Source: Tubulanus polymorphus (Eukaryota > Nemertea > Palaeonemertea > Tubulaniformes > Tubulanidae). Taken from it: DNA of 64,000 nt. The stretch is taken from contig NC_134028.1 in NCBI RefSeq assembly GCF_964204645.1, positions 19,318,153-19,382,152 of the forward strand, read 5' to 3'. Both the position numbers and the translations under genes were made by a program. This document shows, piece after piece, positions 45,255 to 56,211 of this stretch (positions within the stretch are counted from its first letter, which is position 1; every line of letters starts with the position of its first letter). The notes under the pieces are model-generated. The model had not been told where the DNA came from. It ran no database searches and worked only from the letters and a program-made list of their open reading frames with translations.

Positions 45255-46000
45255 TCGGAAAAATGGCACATCATTCTATTCCCGTGCCAGCACCAATGGA
45301 CTTGAAGGGCTATGTCCCTAACAACTGGTCTTTCTTTAAAGACAGTGTTACTATTTCGATGATACAGGCCTTGATAAGAAAGATTCTTAGATAAAAGCTG
45401 CAACGATTCAAGCTGTTATGGTGAAAGAGGCAGCAATCAGTTTAAGAAATCTCAAGTCAACTGACACTGAGAGAAGAGATTATCATAAATTAATTCAAGA
45501 GTTAGAAAGCTATTTTGTCATCCTGCAACATGGAATTCATGAATGTTTCATTTTTTGAAATTGCACGCAAGGAAGTAACTCAATCGATTCGTATGTTATC
45601 GGACTTCGTAAGTTGGCATCTACTTGCTAATACGGTGATGGAACCGATGTGCAGATCAGAGACAAGTTAGCATGGCGTGTCTAGTAAAAACCTTCATAAG
45701 AAACATTTGTGTGAAAGGAACTTATCATCCCAATCAAGGTCATTGCAATTTTATAATGCAAAGGCTAAGAATTTTCAAGCCAAAAACAGTTTTTTTGATA
45801 ATGAAGCCAACCATGTCATTGACTGTTTGGCATATCTTCAATCATATCAATAAATACGTCATTTAGGCCAAAAACGAAAGAAACCAATGCTCACATAAAA
45901 AACATACCGCAATTTTACATAATGGGCTCAATGGCCACGCTACTATCGCTAACAAAGGTAAACCAAAAATCGCCAAATTGCACTGCACTGCACCAGCATG
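45255..46000 (+). pseudogene. Ty3/gypsy gag fragment
   Basis: Translation near 45262-45390 shows HSIPVPAPMDLKGYVPNNWS and FFKDSV, near 45430-45540 ISLRNLKSTDTERRDYHKLI and LESYF, and near 45600-45670 LRKLASTC with IRDKLA. This order is typical of gypsy Gag (N-terminal capsid with W-x-x-F and the later R-x-L-A-x-x-C). Several stops and frame changes interrupt it. A zinc knuckle cannot be confirmed in the decayed tail. Confidence 0.6.
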
Positions 46001-46339
46001 GATGTAAAAATGACCCTGATGTTCGAAATCAAACCGTGCTTATGACCAGTATTTCTGAACTGATTTTTACAAATGAGGGCTTTTTGGAAAATCAATAACG
46101 ACTACCAAGCAGGAATTGGTATCGGTGATACTTGAGAAATTATGCTATTCAAAAGCAATACGAAGGAAACAACCAGCTATTGACTCAGTTCTGCAGATGT
46201 AGCGTCATAGAATATTACAATTTTAACTGGCACAAGATATACAGGGATTGGGTAATGTTTTCCAAGTTAGATGGGTGCAATTTTCTAAACCAGACAAACT
46301 AGTTTAAGTCTTTAAACCAGAGAGTTAAATCAATCATTT
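46001..46339. other. Decayed stretch, unassigned
   Basis: Short coding-like snippets but no recognisable domain. It may include the upstream part of the SWIM transposase remnant. Confidence 0.35.
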
Positions 46340-46760
46340 CTAGTCATGCGTCTCTGGAAGAATTAGTGAACAGGCTTTCTGGCTTTCTATTGAAAACTGT
46401 GTAAAATGAACAAGATTTTTTTGCACCCCAGATTGTTCCGAGGTTTGCGCTTGTGCCATACAAAGATTCATCTGCGGAATTCCATTACCAGAAGCTCTTG
46501 ATGCCTCATACTTTCCACTTAGTGAAACAACAGCTTGATATGTCAGCAAAGGTGGCACAGTTATCCAGAAAGGAACGAGGCACAGCAAAATGTAAAGTGA
46601 CAGAAGGGGTACTTACCGAGACTTCCTCTTCATGTGAATGTTTGTTCCGTAAGTCGATTGGATTTATTACCCTGTCGTCATATTTTTGCATATCTGGAAC
46701 GTAACAGATTGAACATGTATGATGTATATAATGTGTAAAACGATCGACATTAGACTATTA
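46340..46760 (+). pseudogene. SWIM zinc finger from a MULE/ZSWIM-type transposase
   Basis: 46453-46670 reads AEFHYQKLLMPHTFHLVKQQ, LDMSAKV and TETSSSCECLFRKSIGF. After a one-base frame change the text gives LPCRHIFAYLERNRLNMY to about 46730. The Cys-x-Cys ... Cys-x-His ligands of the SWIM finger are all present across the frameshift. The surrounding residues match the C-terminal SWIM region of ZSWIM-like proteins, which derive from Mutator-like transposases. No DDE core is left. Confidence 0.6.
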
Positions 46761-46935
46761 CAAAACATGTCAGAGAATATTCTTGGATAAGAATTCTGCT
46801 TCTGATAACTCATTAAATGAAATGGGTATTCAGTGCTTGTCACATCAGAAAAGAGGGCCCTTGGCTTAACATCAGAGTTACAGGGACACCATAGCCATAA
46901 CACAGCAAATAGCTACGATTGTGTCAGAATGATTC

Positions 46936-47375
46936 CTTTTTAGCCTGAAGCACATAAAGAGATGTCTAAGGCGACTGGGACTGAGAGGGCACGTTCCAGA
47001 ACATCAACAGGAGGAAACTGAGATTGCCCATGATGGAAGAGAAATGGGGTATAAGATGATTTAGGAATCACTGAAAAGGACCCATTTGCATGTGGAAAGG
47101 TAATAAATTTTAACTGTCAGATATCAAATTGGAGTGGCAGGGGCAAAATTTACTGGTACCGTAAACTTGGGTGAAGTTGGACACCCACTGAAACCATATT
47201 CAGAGACTGTGGTGTTAGCACTAGGGATTTCTCTAATCTACGACATCTATATTAGTAATATTTGATTTTTAGGCAGACCGTACTTGATATAACGAACACA
47301 ATTCAACCAGATGTTATGCAGGCACGAAAGAGGTATAGATTAAGCAGACAGATGTACATAAATCCTGTTCAAAAT
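46936..47375 (+). pseudogene. Integrase-core-family (rve-type, intron-containing) N-terminal fragment
   Basis: Two exon-like blocks: SLKHIKRCLRRLGLRG with MGYKMI and LHVER (46938-47100), and after an AG near 47272, QTVLDITNTIQPDVMQARKR and YRLSRQMYINP (to about 47373). This matches the region upstream of the integrase core in a large fish/invertebrate family (R-x-L-x-x-LGLRR, GY-x-x-M, and R-RYRL-x-R-x-Y-x-N-P). The catalytic core itself is not seen. One TAG interrupts the first block. Confidence 0.5.
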
Positions 47376-48507
47376 CATTTGTATACATAATGATCAGAAT
47401 GACAGATTAGCCCATTTTTGATTTTATTTCCAATTATTTACATTTGCATGGAAAGATTAATGGTGAAAGTAACTAAGCTAACATGTCTTAAGTGAAAGTT
47501 GTAGACACCAGTTCACTCAATAAATGATCTGTAGAAAATTGATGGGAAACTGAAAATAAAATTATTGATCTACTTAAGCATTAACAAAACTGCTCCTTAC
47601 TTGAACAACTACCGGTAATTGCGATCAGCTGTTTAAATTAGAACTCAATGGATTGATAGCAAAAAGTTTGATAGATTATAAATATGCAATAATGATTAAT
47701 ATTTTATATCTTAGCGATGTCATTGTTTTATAAAAATATCTGTACGAAAAGCACAAGTTAAGAAGAATATATGAACGTTGTTTAAATTTTTAAGTAGAAT
47801 TCCTTCATTTCATGTCGACAGCGCAAAATGATTACGATGATTGAAACCGAATTCGCGAGAAATTATGTTTAGTGAAGATGGGTCTAGACAGGATGAACTA
47901 GACCCCATTAAGAGATCTTTACGAGAAAGTACCGTCAGTGAAGAGGGGCAAAGACAGGATGATCTTGTCCCATTTGAGGTATCTTCACGAGGATTGCGGG
48001 TAGTGGAAATAAGTATAGACAGGATGATCTAGAACCCGTTACGAGATCTTCACAAGTAATGTAAATAATTGATTAAGTTTAGGGAATGTCGGCTTAGATT
48101 TTAGATGCATATATATGTAGATATAGTATTAGAAAACTAGTTAAATAATGCAAAATGTTCTTAAAGGCAAGATCGATGAGAATTAATGGTAACGTAAAAT
48201 AATTCATGAGACGAAAAGTAAATTAGATATGACTTGTAAGTAAGAATAAGATGAGTGCAGCCTATCTGGGCTCAATTATGTATTTAGTTCATCAGGTTAA
48301 ATTCATGTGTATCTTCTCGATGTATCAGTAGTTTAATAGTGTCCTGTCACCTTTTGGCCGGGGCAGTGTCGGGTTCGCCAAACCGATAGCGTGAGATTGT
48401 TTGTTTCATCTTTCTCAGGTCAGTAGATAATAAGACACATGTGTAAGAGTGGTGAGCACGACCCCCATGTAGTAGGTCGAATGCAATTATGAGAGAGAAT
48501 AAAATTC
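47376..48507. other. Unassigned stretch with internal repeats and possible solo LTR
   Basis: 47870-48050 holds three diverged copies of a roughly 75-bp unit containing AGACAGGATGA and AGATCTT or ATCTTC. From about 48341 (TGTCCTGTCACCTTTTGGCC) to about 48527, with AATAAAATTCAG at 48498, the sequence looks like a solo LTR, but no second copy exists to confirm it. Confidence 0.35.
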
Positions 48508-48874
48508 AGTTCATCTTATAGTAACCATCAGTGTTGGACGTGCTGTTGGATCTGCCCCCATCACGACGAGAGATGACTCCGGTGTACCCTGGCTCCCTAA
48601 ATACTCTAGACGGTTTTGACATTTTAATTCATTGAGGTCCATCAATCGACATATTACGAAATCCTTTATATACATGGTCCTCCTCATAACCGTCCTCGCG
48701 GAAATGTGTGCGGATGCACGAAACGACACAAGCAGGCAAATTTCTCCTATTCTCCTTGCCCAAATATCCCCAACACCACCCAACAAATGATCTGTACGCT
48801 CTATGTCGTAATTTCGCATTTGCTGGCCCTTCAAAACTTTTCTGTCCATACTGCCGTTTAAATTCCGTCCACAT
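48508..48874 (-). pseudogene. Second P2X7-like ballast-domain exon
   Basis: The minus-strand translation reads KLRHRAYRSFVGWCWGYLGK, then ENRRNLPACVVSCIRTHF, then VYKGF. The pattern RAYR-x-F-V-x-WCWG-x-LG-x-x-N-R-x-x-LP-C-V-x-x-IR is that of the last exon of P2X7-like proteins and parallels exon 3 of the 18-kb gene. No Cys-rich upstream exon is recognised on this strand, so the copy is partial. The two copies differ at many positions and are not a recent duplication. Confidence 0.75.
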
Positions 48875-49053
48875 CAGCTGCAGGACCCAAGGGTTCGAAC
48901 AGATTGAAGCGAAATCGTATCGAATGCCGTATCCGTCATGCAGGTCTCTTCATTTTGTCCAGACTCCTCCCAAACCCATTCCAGTCTTTTATTCACGACG
49001 TCAATCTCCATACAGCACACACACTCCTGTCTCTAAGATCTGACAATGTCCAC

Positions 49054-49542
49054 TGTAGCGTTTGTACAATTGTTATTATTAAAATGTATTGTATTGTATT
49101 GAATTGAATATTTAGAGGGGGGGTTAGGCATGTTATATGTAAATCTATTTACTGTTGTTTAATTTAAGATGTTTACTGTTTAAAGATATTGTGTATTGAT
49201 ATGTTGTATAGATGGGGGGGTGGGATCACTTACTTAAATTCGTATTTTCAACCGGTTAAATATCCGTTGATTTCATTCATGCTGGTAGTGTCCGTAGCAC
49301 GCGAGTGGCGGCGCTATCAGCTGGTGTTGGTTTGTTGTCATGCTAGTTGTTGGGCTAGCGGGGTGGGTTGCTAGGCTGAGCTGCCCGTTGTCATGCTGGG
49401 ATGCTGGGGTCAACCGTTTATCATTATTTAACGATATTAACTGTTTTACCGGTCGTGTTGACTCCCATCATCTCAGTTTGACAATTGACAGACAGACCTG
49501 GTTAGCATTAGTTGGTTTGTCGGTCAGCTCCGGTCTTTGGCC
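49054..49542 (+). repeat. Left LTR (portion shared with the right copy)
   Basis: Aligns with 51367-51857 along its whole length. Beyond 49542 the LTR probably continues, since the right copy ends by truncation and not at a CA end, so the true 3' end of the LTR is not defined. Confidence 0.8.
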
Positions 49543-50426
49543 GATAATCGTGATCGACAGCTTGCTCTGCTGATATATTTATTAAGATCTTAGTCCCTTA
49601 GTTATACGTGGTAGTAAAAGACGTATCGTCGTACCTCAGTCGTACGTTTCTCTTTATTTTTAAAGACAGGATATTTAGACGGTTTAACACTACGCTACTA
49701 AAAAGAAACGAATTTTGAATAGAGCGATATTTTATTAGGAATAATGTAGATTTGTAAATATATAAATATTGTGTACTCTCATTATTAGAGTATTTTAAAT
49801 CTTTAATAATAATTTCATACAGTATTTCATATGCAGCTTTAGACTAATCTATTAGTGATTGTCAGAATCTAACAAGGACTGAGGAATTATTCTTTTCGTA
49901 TCAGGCCGTTTTAAGATAGATTTATATCTATCAGTGGTAAAATGCCACGGTGGAGACGAATAGCAGAGGACTATTTAGTAGGGACTAAGAGCCTACAGCC
50001 CATGAGGAAGGAGAATCTATGGTAGAATTTTGGACTGCCATTAGTATGAAGGGAGGGTTACGAGATTATTCTAAAGACCGGTCGAATGTAGGGTAGATCC
50101 AGGTATAATTCGGGGTGGCCAACCCGATTATATGCTGTGGGCCTTACGGGCATGTAAGAGACATGTTGCAGAGAATAAGCATATACCGGAAAATAGGTTA
50201 TTCATGCTCGGTGTGCACGATCTGTATACACTAGATTAGAATTTTCATATCGCGGCTATTTTTATATATTTATCTCTCTCGGTTTCTCACGAGGATCATC
50301 CCTTGCGGCGAGATATTAGTAATTTCCCTTTTTGATTTCAATATCAGAAATCATTCGACATCAGCGAACTCCGTAGCAGGCTTAGAAGATAAGATTTTTA
50401 CCTATTTAGACATCCGGACAAATTAG

Positions 50427-50591
50427 ATGGTTGCCGATTATATCAACGAATTTATGAGACGAGCAGAAGAACGACCGCCATATTCGAAGAGAGAGGGCAG
50501 CACCGCCTTGCCCCCCTTTTCCACTATAATTGGTGTCAACAAGAGGGGGCGGGTAGTCCGAAAGCCACGCCGCTGGATAACCGAAATGTGA
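50427..50591 (+). pseudogene. Pol C-terminal tail of the LTR element
   Basis: A 54-codon frame ending NKRGRVVRKPRRWITEM and a stop. The ending is the typical G-R-x-x-R/K-x-P-x-R-W end of a gypsy integrase ORF, and closely parallels the end of the 40.0-kb gypsy frame (GRIINRPRWLISET). Confidence 0.5.
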
Positions 50592-50616
50592 TTTTATATT
50601 TTTTAGCTTAAAGAAA

Positions 50617-51201
50617 ATGGCTCCTACTTTCGAGAAATTATGGAAATGCTCGTACTGCACGCGGTCGTTATCGGAAGGTACGAACAAGCGAAGGCATCTA
50701 AGAAACTGTAGAAATAAATCATCTAGGATGGAAAATACATGTATACCCAAAAACAGAGTATTCCAGTGCAAGCTGTGTGAATTCAATTCACACAGAGTGA
50801 GCCTGCTAAAAATTCACCCAAAAGATCTGAATGCAGTCAAAGGAAATTCAGGCAGATTTATACGCACAGTAGAACCGACGGAACAATATGATGGCGAATT
50901 ATTACCATCAATTCCTCGTTCGATAATACAAAAAGTACCAACAGACGCTAAAATAACTCAACCGGAATCCGTTATAGAAGTACCAGAAATCTCAATCGAC
51001 GAACTTTTAGAGATAACCGGAAACTGGCAGGAAGAAAGATCAGTCGTAACACCAAGTGTGAGTCCTTTTAACAGCCCAAAGAAGACCATTAGAAAAGAAA
51101 ATTTACAACCAAAAACTTCAAATCAAGACGCAAGGCCATGGACGATTCCATTGATACCGGTAGATGTTACGTCCGACGGACCCGAGAAGGAAGATGGTTG
51201 A
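50617..51201 (+). CDS. Zinc-finger ORF (194 aa) at the 3' end of the LTR element
   Basis: An intact frame from ATG 50617. It starts 26 bp after the pol stop. Residues 11-31 read CSYCTRSLSEGTNKRRHLRNC, a Cys-x2-Cys ... His-x3-Cys finger. Residues 50-66 begin FQCKLCEFNSHRVSLLKIH, a second C2H(H)-like finger. The rest is acidic and Ser/Thr/Pro-rich with no membrane segment, so it is not envelope-like. The position right after pol and before the polypurine tract makes it a third ORF of the element. It may bind nucleic acid; no homologue is recognised. It is the only intact frame in this element. Confidence 0.6.
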   Translation: MAPTFEKLWKCSYCTRSLSEGTNKRRHLRNCRNKSSRMENTCIPKNRVFQCKLCEFNSHRVSLLKIHPKDLNAVKGNSGRFIRTVEPTEQYDGELLPSIPRSIIQKVPTDAKITQPESVIEVPEISIDELLEITGNWQEERSVVTPSVSPFNSPKKTIRKENLQPKTSNQDARPWTIPLIPVDVTSDGPEKEDG

Positions 51202-51366
51202 GCATCGGCACGTTTGAGAGATGTTTGGGGGGGAATTTGTATTAGTTTATCCGGTTGGAAGCAAGGTAGAATGTGAATTTTGTACCATTTTGAAGAAGTT
51301 TAAATTAAATTGTCATATAATGTAATCATTTTCTGGACGAGGACGTCCAGAGCTGGAGGGGGGTAG

Positions 51367-51857
51367 TGTAGCATTTGTACAATTGTTATTATTAAAATGT
51401 ATTGTATTGTATTGAATTGAATATTTAGAGGGGGGTGGGCTAGGCATGTTATATGTAAATCTTTTTACTGCTGTTTAATTTAGTATGTTTACTGTATAAA
51501 GATATTGTGTATTGATATGTTGTATAGATGGGGGGTGGGATCACTTACTTAAATTCGTATTTTCGACCGGTTAAATATCCGTTGATTTCATTCATGCTGG
51601 TAGTGTCCGTAGCACACGAGTGGCGGCGCTATCAGCTGGTGTTGGTTTGTTGTCATGCTAGTTGTTGGGCTAGCAGGGTGGGTCGCTAGGCTGAGCTGCC
51701 CGTTGTCATGCTGGGATGCTGGGGTCAACCGTTTATCATTATTTAACGATATTAACTGTTTTACCGGTCGTGTTGACTCCCATCATCTCAGTTTGACAAT
51801 TGACAGCCAGACCTGGTAAGCATTAGTTGGTTTGTCAGTCAGCTCCGGTCTTTGGCC
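51367..51857 (+). repeat. Right LTR copy, 3'-truncated
   Basis: Matches the left copy from TGTAGC to GGTCTTTGGCC, where homology ends abruptly. Confidence 0.85.
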
Positions 51858-52088
51858 ATTTACACCATCCTACAGAGACACTCAGAAACCGTATATGAAA
51901 TACAGGACGTGCCGAACTATGCCCCTAAAATAGTACATTACGACCGACTTAAACCATACGTGGGAACTGAATACCTGGGTCTGAATCATGACGCGACCGA
52001 GCTTATTGTAGTGGACGCCCCTACTACTCGGAGGAGGAGTTCACGTGTTCCTTCGCAACCACGGAACGACTCATTTTTGTATCTGTAG
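51858..52088 (+). pseudogene. Gypsy integrase C-terminal tail of a second LTR element
   Basis: Reads TILQRHSETVYEIQDVPNYA, then KIVHYDRLKPYVG, then RRRSSRVPSQPRND. The V-H-Y-D-R-L-K-P-Y motif is typical of the region after the gypsy integrase core. It starts exactly at the truncated LTR edge, so a deletion or recombination joined two elements here. Confidence 0.7.
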
Positions 52089-52142
52089 GCTAGAAAGGGA
52101 ACCTGTTATAAAACCAAACCAACCAAACCCCATTTTCTTTTC

Positions 52143-52570
52143 TTGCAGGACACGACAGAAGTGCCACGGTTGTCACGATTATTTCGCAGACTTATCGTTG
52201 CACCAGGAGAAATGCGACTGCATTCCCCGGGAGGGGGTTTTGTACAAATTCGGCGCCACGCTCGTCGAGACCACAATGATGGACGGCGACACACCATGGT
52301 GAAGGTCGTCGAGGTTCCGATTCGTGATCGAACGCCCGATAGACACCAGAGTACCGGGGAGCCGTCGACGAAGAAGCGGAAGACCAGAGATGAGAGTGAG
52401 AGAAAGAAGGAAAGCGAGAAGAAGGGGAGCAGAGAGAAAGTGAGGGAGAAGAGAGAGGAGAGCAAAGAGAAGAAGAGAAAAGAGAGCAAAGAGAAGAAAA
52501 GCAAGGAGAGCCAGGAGAAGTGTGAGAAGAAGAAAGAAGAGAAGATAGTTGAAGAGCTGGAGAGCGTTTA
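52143..52570 (+). CDS. Zinc-finger / Lys-Glu-rich ORF3 of the second LTR element
   Basis: In one frame a C2HC finger is seen (RQKCHGCHDYFADLSLHQEK followed by C, about 52151-52210). In the overlapping frame a 142-codon product becomes a highly charged Lys/Glu/Ser/Arg repeat region (KKRKTRDESERKKESEKKG and onward). A single frame change would join finger and charged region. The order - integrase tail, then finger ORF, then polypurine tract - is the same as in the element at 49-51.9 kb. Confidence 0.5.
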
Positions 52571-53090
52571 AGTGGAGCTGTTGGAAGAGAGAACAGATGA
52601 TGAAGTAATGAATAGCGAAGATACAGAGAAAGAGGAAGTGAAGACTGGTGAGAGCGTGGAGAGAGCAGGCCCGGGAGAGTGTGTCAGCGTGGAAGGCGGT
52701 GCGAGTGAAGCGGGGAAGTTCATAGAGGAGATGACGATAGTGAGCGAGGAGGTGGTGGATGTGTGGACGGTGGGCGAGAAGAAAACGGCGGAAGCAGAGA
52801 CGAGAAGGAGGGAAAAAGAAACTTGGGGTCAGCGGGCTGCACGGATCGCAGCAGCCAGTTGGGAGCGGCGGAATACGTTGAACACCGGCGGGAAGTGGTA
52901 GAGGAGAGGGATAAGCAGCGGGAGCGAAGGAGGAAGCTGGAGAAAGAGGAGAGGATGAAAAGAGAGAGAGGAGTAGATTAGAAAACAAGCGGAAGCAGGA
53001 ACGGGAGAGGCTGGAGAAGCAGGAACGGGAGAGGCTGGAGAAGCCGGAGCGGGAGAAATTGGCGAGGCGGGAGGAGAGAAGAGATGGAGG
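52360..53090. repeat. Purine-rich, strand-asymmetric coding-like tract
   Basis: About 700 bp of almost pure A/G on the plus strand with AGAGA, GAGAAG and GGAGAAGC tandem elements (for example GGAACGGGAGAGGCTGGAGA twice near 53000-53040). It encodes Glu/Lys/Arg-rich frames on plus and long Ser/Leu/Phe-rich frames on minus; the minus frames are by-products. 52572-52901 carries a further 109-codon acidic frame. It is probably a continuation of ORF3. Confidence 0.7.
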
Positions 53091-53198
53091 CGAGGTGTCG
53101 GCGTATTCGCCACAGAATGGTGGGGAAACACGACACCCACGTATGTACCCACTGCTATACATACCACCACACCTTCCCCAGTACGTCCAGTCGAGACC

Positions 53199-53520
53199 AT
53201 GGACAACGCGACAGTAGAATCGGTGCCCAGCGGAGTGGCCTCAGCACCACGGGCGAAAACATTACTTCATAGGCATCCGACAGGTTATGGGCGGCCTGCC
53301 ACTTTCCGGGGAACACCCGGCACCCCTGTACAGTGCCCGTTTTGTAGGAAGATGGCTCGAGCGGCCGGCATAGAGTGGACCCCCCGACGAGAACATCAGG
53401 AACCAACTTCGGCGAGATGCACGCACACCCGTTGCAACACGGCGACCTAGTCTTGTTTGGGTTCGACGAGACCCAGTTTTATTGTATCGCCTGCGAGATT
53501 GAGGGACTAGACGAGTGAAT
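53199..53520 (+). pseudogene. Cys-rich end of the second element's ORF3
   Basis: An open frame near 53199-53450 reads VQCPFCRKMARAAGIEW, then HQEPTSARCTHTRC, a pattern with paired Cys and a His that could bind zinc. Family unknown. It lies between the charged tract and the polypurine tract at 53798. Confidence 0.35.
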
Positions 53521-54457
53521 CTGTGCATCTATAGTGTAAGAGTATGTAGTCGAGCCTCGTTGGTGGGATCTGGTTTTCTCCGGAAGCCTCAGTAATACGA
53601 TGGGTTAAGAGATTCGGGTAATCTTTCAGGTAGTAATTTTCTATAGAAGTGTTTGCTTAGTACGATCACGTTAATACGGGATTCGCTGGGTGTAGCGATT
53701 CCTTTTATTTCCTTTTTAGTATCGTGCTAGCGGGGTTCGACTATTTTATCACTTTTTGATCCTTTTTTCTTTTTCCTCACGCGGGACGCGTGAAAGTTGG
53801 GAGGGGGTGGTGTAGCGGAAATTCCCTTGTGATTGCTCCGAGGGCGCCAAATTCAAAATCAATTTCCTTTAATCCCCATAGATAGCATCACGAAATAATC
53901 GCCACAGATAGCGTCATAATGTCATAATGTTATAACTACTTTATCAAACCTTAATCATCCGTCTTGTTCCTTTATGGCTGTAATATATCCGGGCCAAATT
54001 TCCAGTTTATGCTGCGGCACGAACTCGCGTCCGGTCGAGTTGTGTTCGGTTAAGGATTTCACCCAGACTATGTTCTTACCGAGTTTTAAACTATCCGGGG
54101 AATCACTTTACCGCAGTTGTTAAACCGCGAGGAATAGAATCCTTATTTCTTGAATCTTCTTATACTAGACCATTTTAGTCGTCAAATTATATTGTGAAAT
54201 AGAATTACGATCTGAAGGCCGAGTCGCCCATATTTTCGGGCCGGTTCAATTCGGCACTCCATGGTGCGGTCCGTTTGGGTGCTCCCTCTTCTGGCGGTTA
54301 TTTTTCAACTATTCGAACGATAAATCCTTTCACGGGTAATAAATCCCTCCTTTTTTAAGGTTTAATGCTCGGTTCAGGCCGGAATTCTTATTAACTAATT
54401 TATTATGGAAAAGTTAGATCGAGCGTCGTTGTTGACAAACTTTATCACGTGTGATCG

Positions 54458-54590
54458 TGACGTCACGTGTTCCTCGTGACCTCTAACCAATGAGGCGCGT
54501 CGGGGACAAAGAATTCTGACCAGTGGAGGGCATCGGGGACAAAAACTTCCATCCAATCAAACGTCGGGGACTGGGAGCCCTATATAAGGC
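54458..54590 (+). promoter_or_regulatory. Core promoter: CRE, E-box-like site and TATA box
   Basis: TGACGTCA (54458-54465) overlaps CACGTG-like sequence. TCGGGGAC is repeated three times at about 54.50, 54.53 and 54.57 kb. An ATCCAATCA box sits at 54551. TATATAAGG at 54581-54589 is followed by a GC-rich initiator area. The arrangement is that of a pol II promoter, most likely of the LTR element. Confidence 0.6.
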
Positions 54591-56211
54591 GCGCAGAACT
54601 CTAGTTCCGGATTCATTTTCGATTGGCAATCGCCGCGGAAAAAAAAACAATACACACAGTTATATAACAAGCGACTCTCGAGCGACAAGTATACGTGACA
54701 CGATCTAAGCGCTACCTTTCACGTCCCGATAGGGACCCCCCCGTCTTAGGGGATGTGATCTTGTTACTACAGTTAAGATAGTTGATATATTATTATTATT
54801 GCCTTGCAGCGGCATTGATTGCCCGGTTTTTGCGGTTACCGCCATGTTCTTTTATCCAAATTCCTTATCCTAATCTATCATTATTAGAATAACTTATCAA
54901 GGGTTGCTCCCAATGACGGAAGTGAAATTACTGTCCCGGGTGGGTGGATTTCGGCGACGGTGGCTGGTGTTCGGTAGATGTCCTCACAGTATCGGTTTGC
55001 CTTCAGCCGATGGTACTAGATGGAAGACAATGGCTACTGGTGTGGATGGTACAGCCGCCCTGAGGGACTTGCCGGTGTAAGATGAGGTTTGGTGTGGAAG
55101 ATTCAACCGCTGACGGGAATGGTTCATTGGTCCTTGGAACGACGAAGAATGAAGCAGACCTACGCTATCCACCCAATGATGTCCGACGAGATTCTGCAGA
55201 TTCTGCAGGCTGGCCGGGTACCGACCCTGTCGCTAGATCCATTCCCCCTCTTACCTTAATCCTTCCTTTGTTATTCGGGGCTTATCCGTCCTATATCTCA
55301 TATAGTATTATCGATCGACGATCGACCGTTTTAGTATTAAATTGCAAAGTATTAAGTATTATTATTGAGTCGCCACATCATTGTGATGCTGGGACTGGGA
55401 CACGGCGAGGGTTATCCCTTTCCCTCTCCCAGTCGCTCATATTCCGAGCTAGTCTAGTTCAAACTTGTGACAGCCAGGCAGTTAGCCGTCTGACCGTTAG
55501 TATTATGAACCTGCGGGATCTAACCGTTCAGGCTACCTCTCGCGTAAATCCGCGTATATATCATATGGGTAGAATTAACCCCTTATTATTTTAGTCGGGT
55601 GGCGTCAATGGCCTTAGTGCATTTATACCCGCAAGCAAAGCTGCGTGCGGTATTTTTTCTAGCTATTAATAGAGAAAGGTGTGAGAGTACTCTTCCAAAT
55701 GCATTACAATTCGTTGGTTTAACTAAACCTCTTGAGTCTCGGAATTTGTTGGGTGACGATTAGCCATTCTGCCAGTGGTAGTCCAGGTCGAAACCAAGTC
55801 TTCCCTTGATGTGTTACTTCCTAAGAGGACCGGAGATGAGTGTCCCGAAGAAAGAATGGAGGGCCAGGGAACTGATCAGTCCCTGCGTCGGACCACCAGT
55901 GAAGGCGAATTCCAACCAAGATAAATAATCCCTGTAGTGGTAGTTCAAGAGGAGGTGTTATCGAGTTGACCCTGGGGCCGGGTTCAGATATTGCGATCTG
56001 TCTATCATCACTGACATTTCAGACTCACCGCTTCTGACTCAAGCCTTTTATTTATTTAATTTCATAGTTGCACCTCTCACCCCTCTCTCCCCCTAGATGT
56101 TCTTTCATAGCGTGAGTTAACCACATTTCGTACGAAATATTAGTTGAACATGATTAGGCTGACGAGCCGTCATCGAGTGAGATATTGTGACCTTATCCTA
56201 GGGGTCTACTA

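Larger units (their letters stand above)
49054..51857 (+). mobile_element. LTR retrotransposon derivative with two LTR copies and a zinc-finger ORF
   Basis: Left LTR homology 49054-49542 and right copy 51367-51857, about 95 percent identical by eye, both starting TGTAGC(G/A)TTTGTACAATTG. A polypurine tract (GAGCTGGAGGGGGGTAG) precedes the right copy. Between them only a pol C-terminal tail (50427-50591) and a zinc-finger ORF (50617-51201) are recognisable. gag, RT and the integrase core are missing. The right LTR is cut off at 51857, where it joins integrase-tail sequence of another element. Confidence 0.8.

Noticed and set aside
48341-48527. Solo LTR called as a firm feature
   Set aside because: It has a TG start and a poly(A)-type signal, but no second copy, target duplication or CA end could be shown, so it is only mentioned.
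50406-50786. 126-codon minus-strand frame in the LTR element
   Set aside because: Antisense to the pol tail and zinc-finger ORF and without family resemblance.
52179-53162. 327-codon minus-strand frame, the second longest in the window
   Set aside because: It is the antisense of a purine-rich Lys/Glu-coding tract. Its Ser/Leu/Phe composition is a by-product of strand asymmetry.
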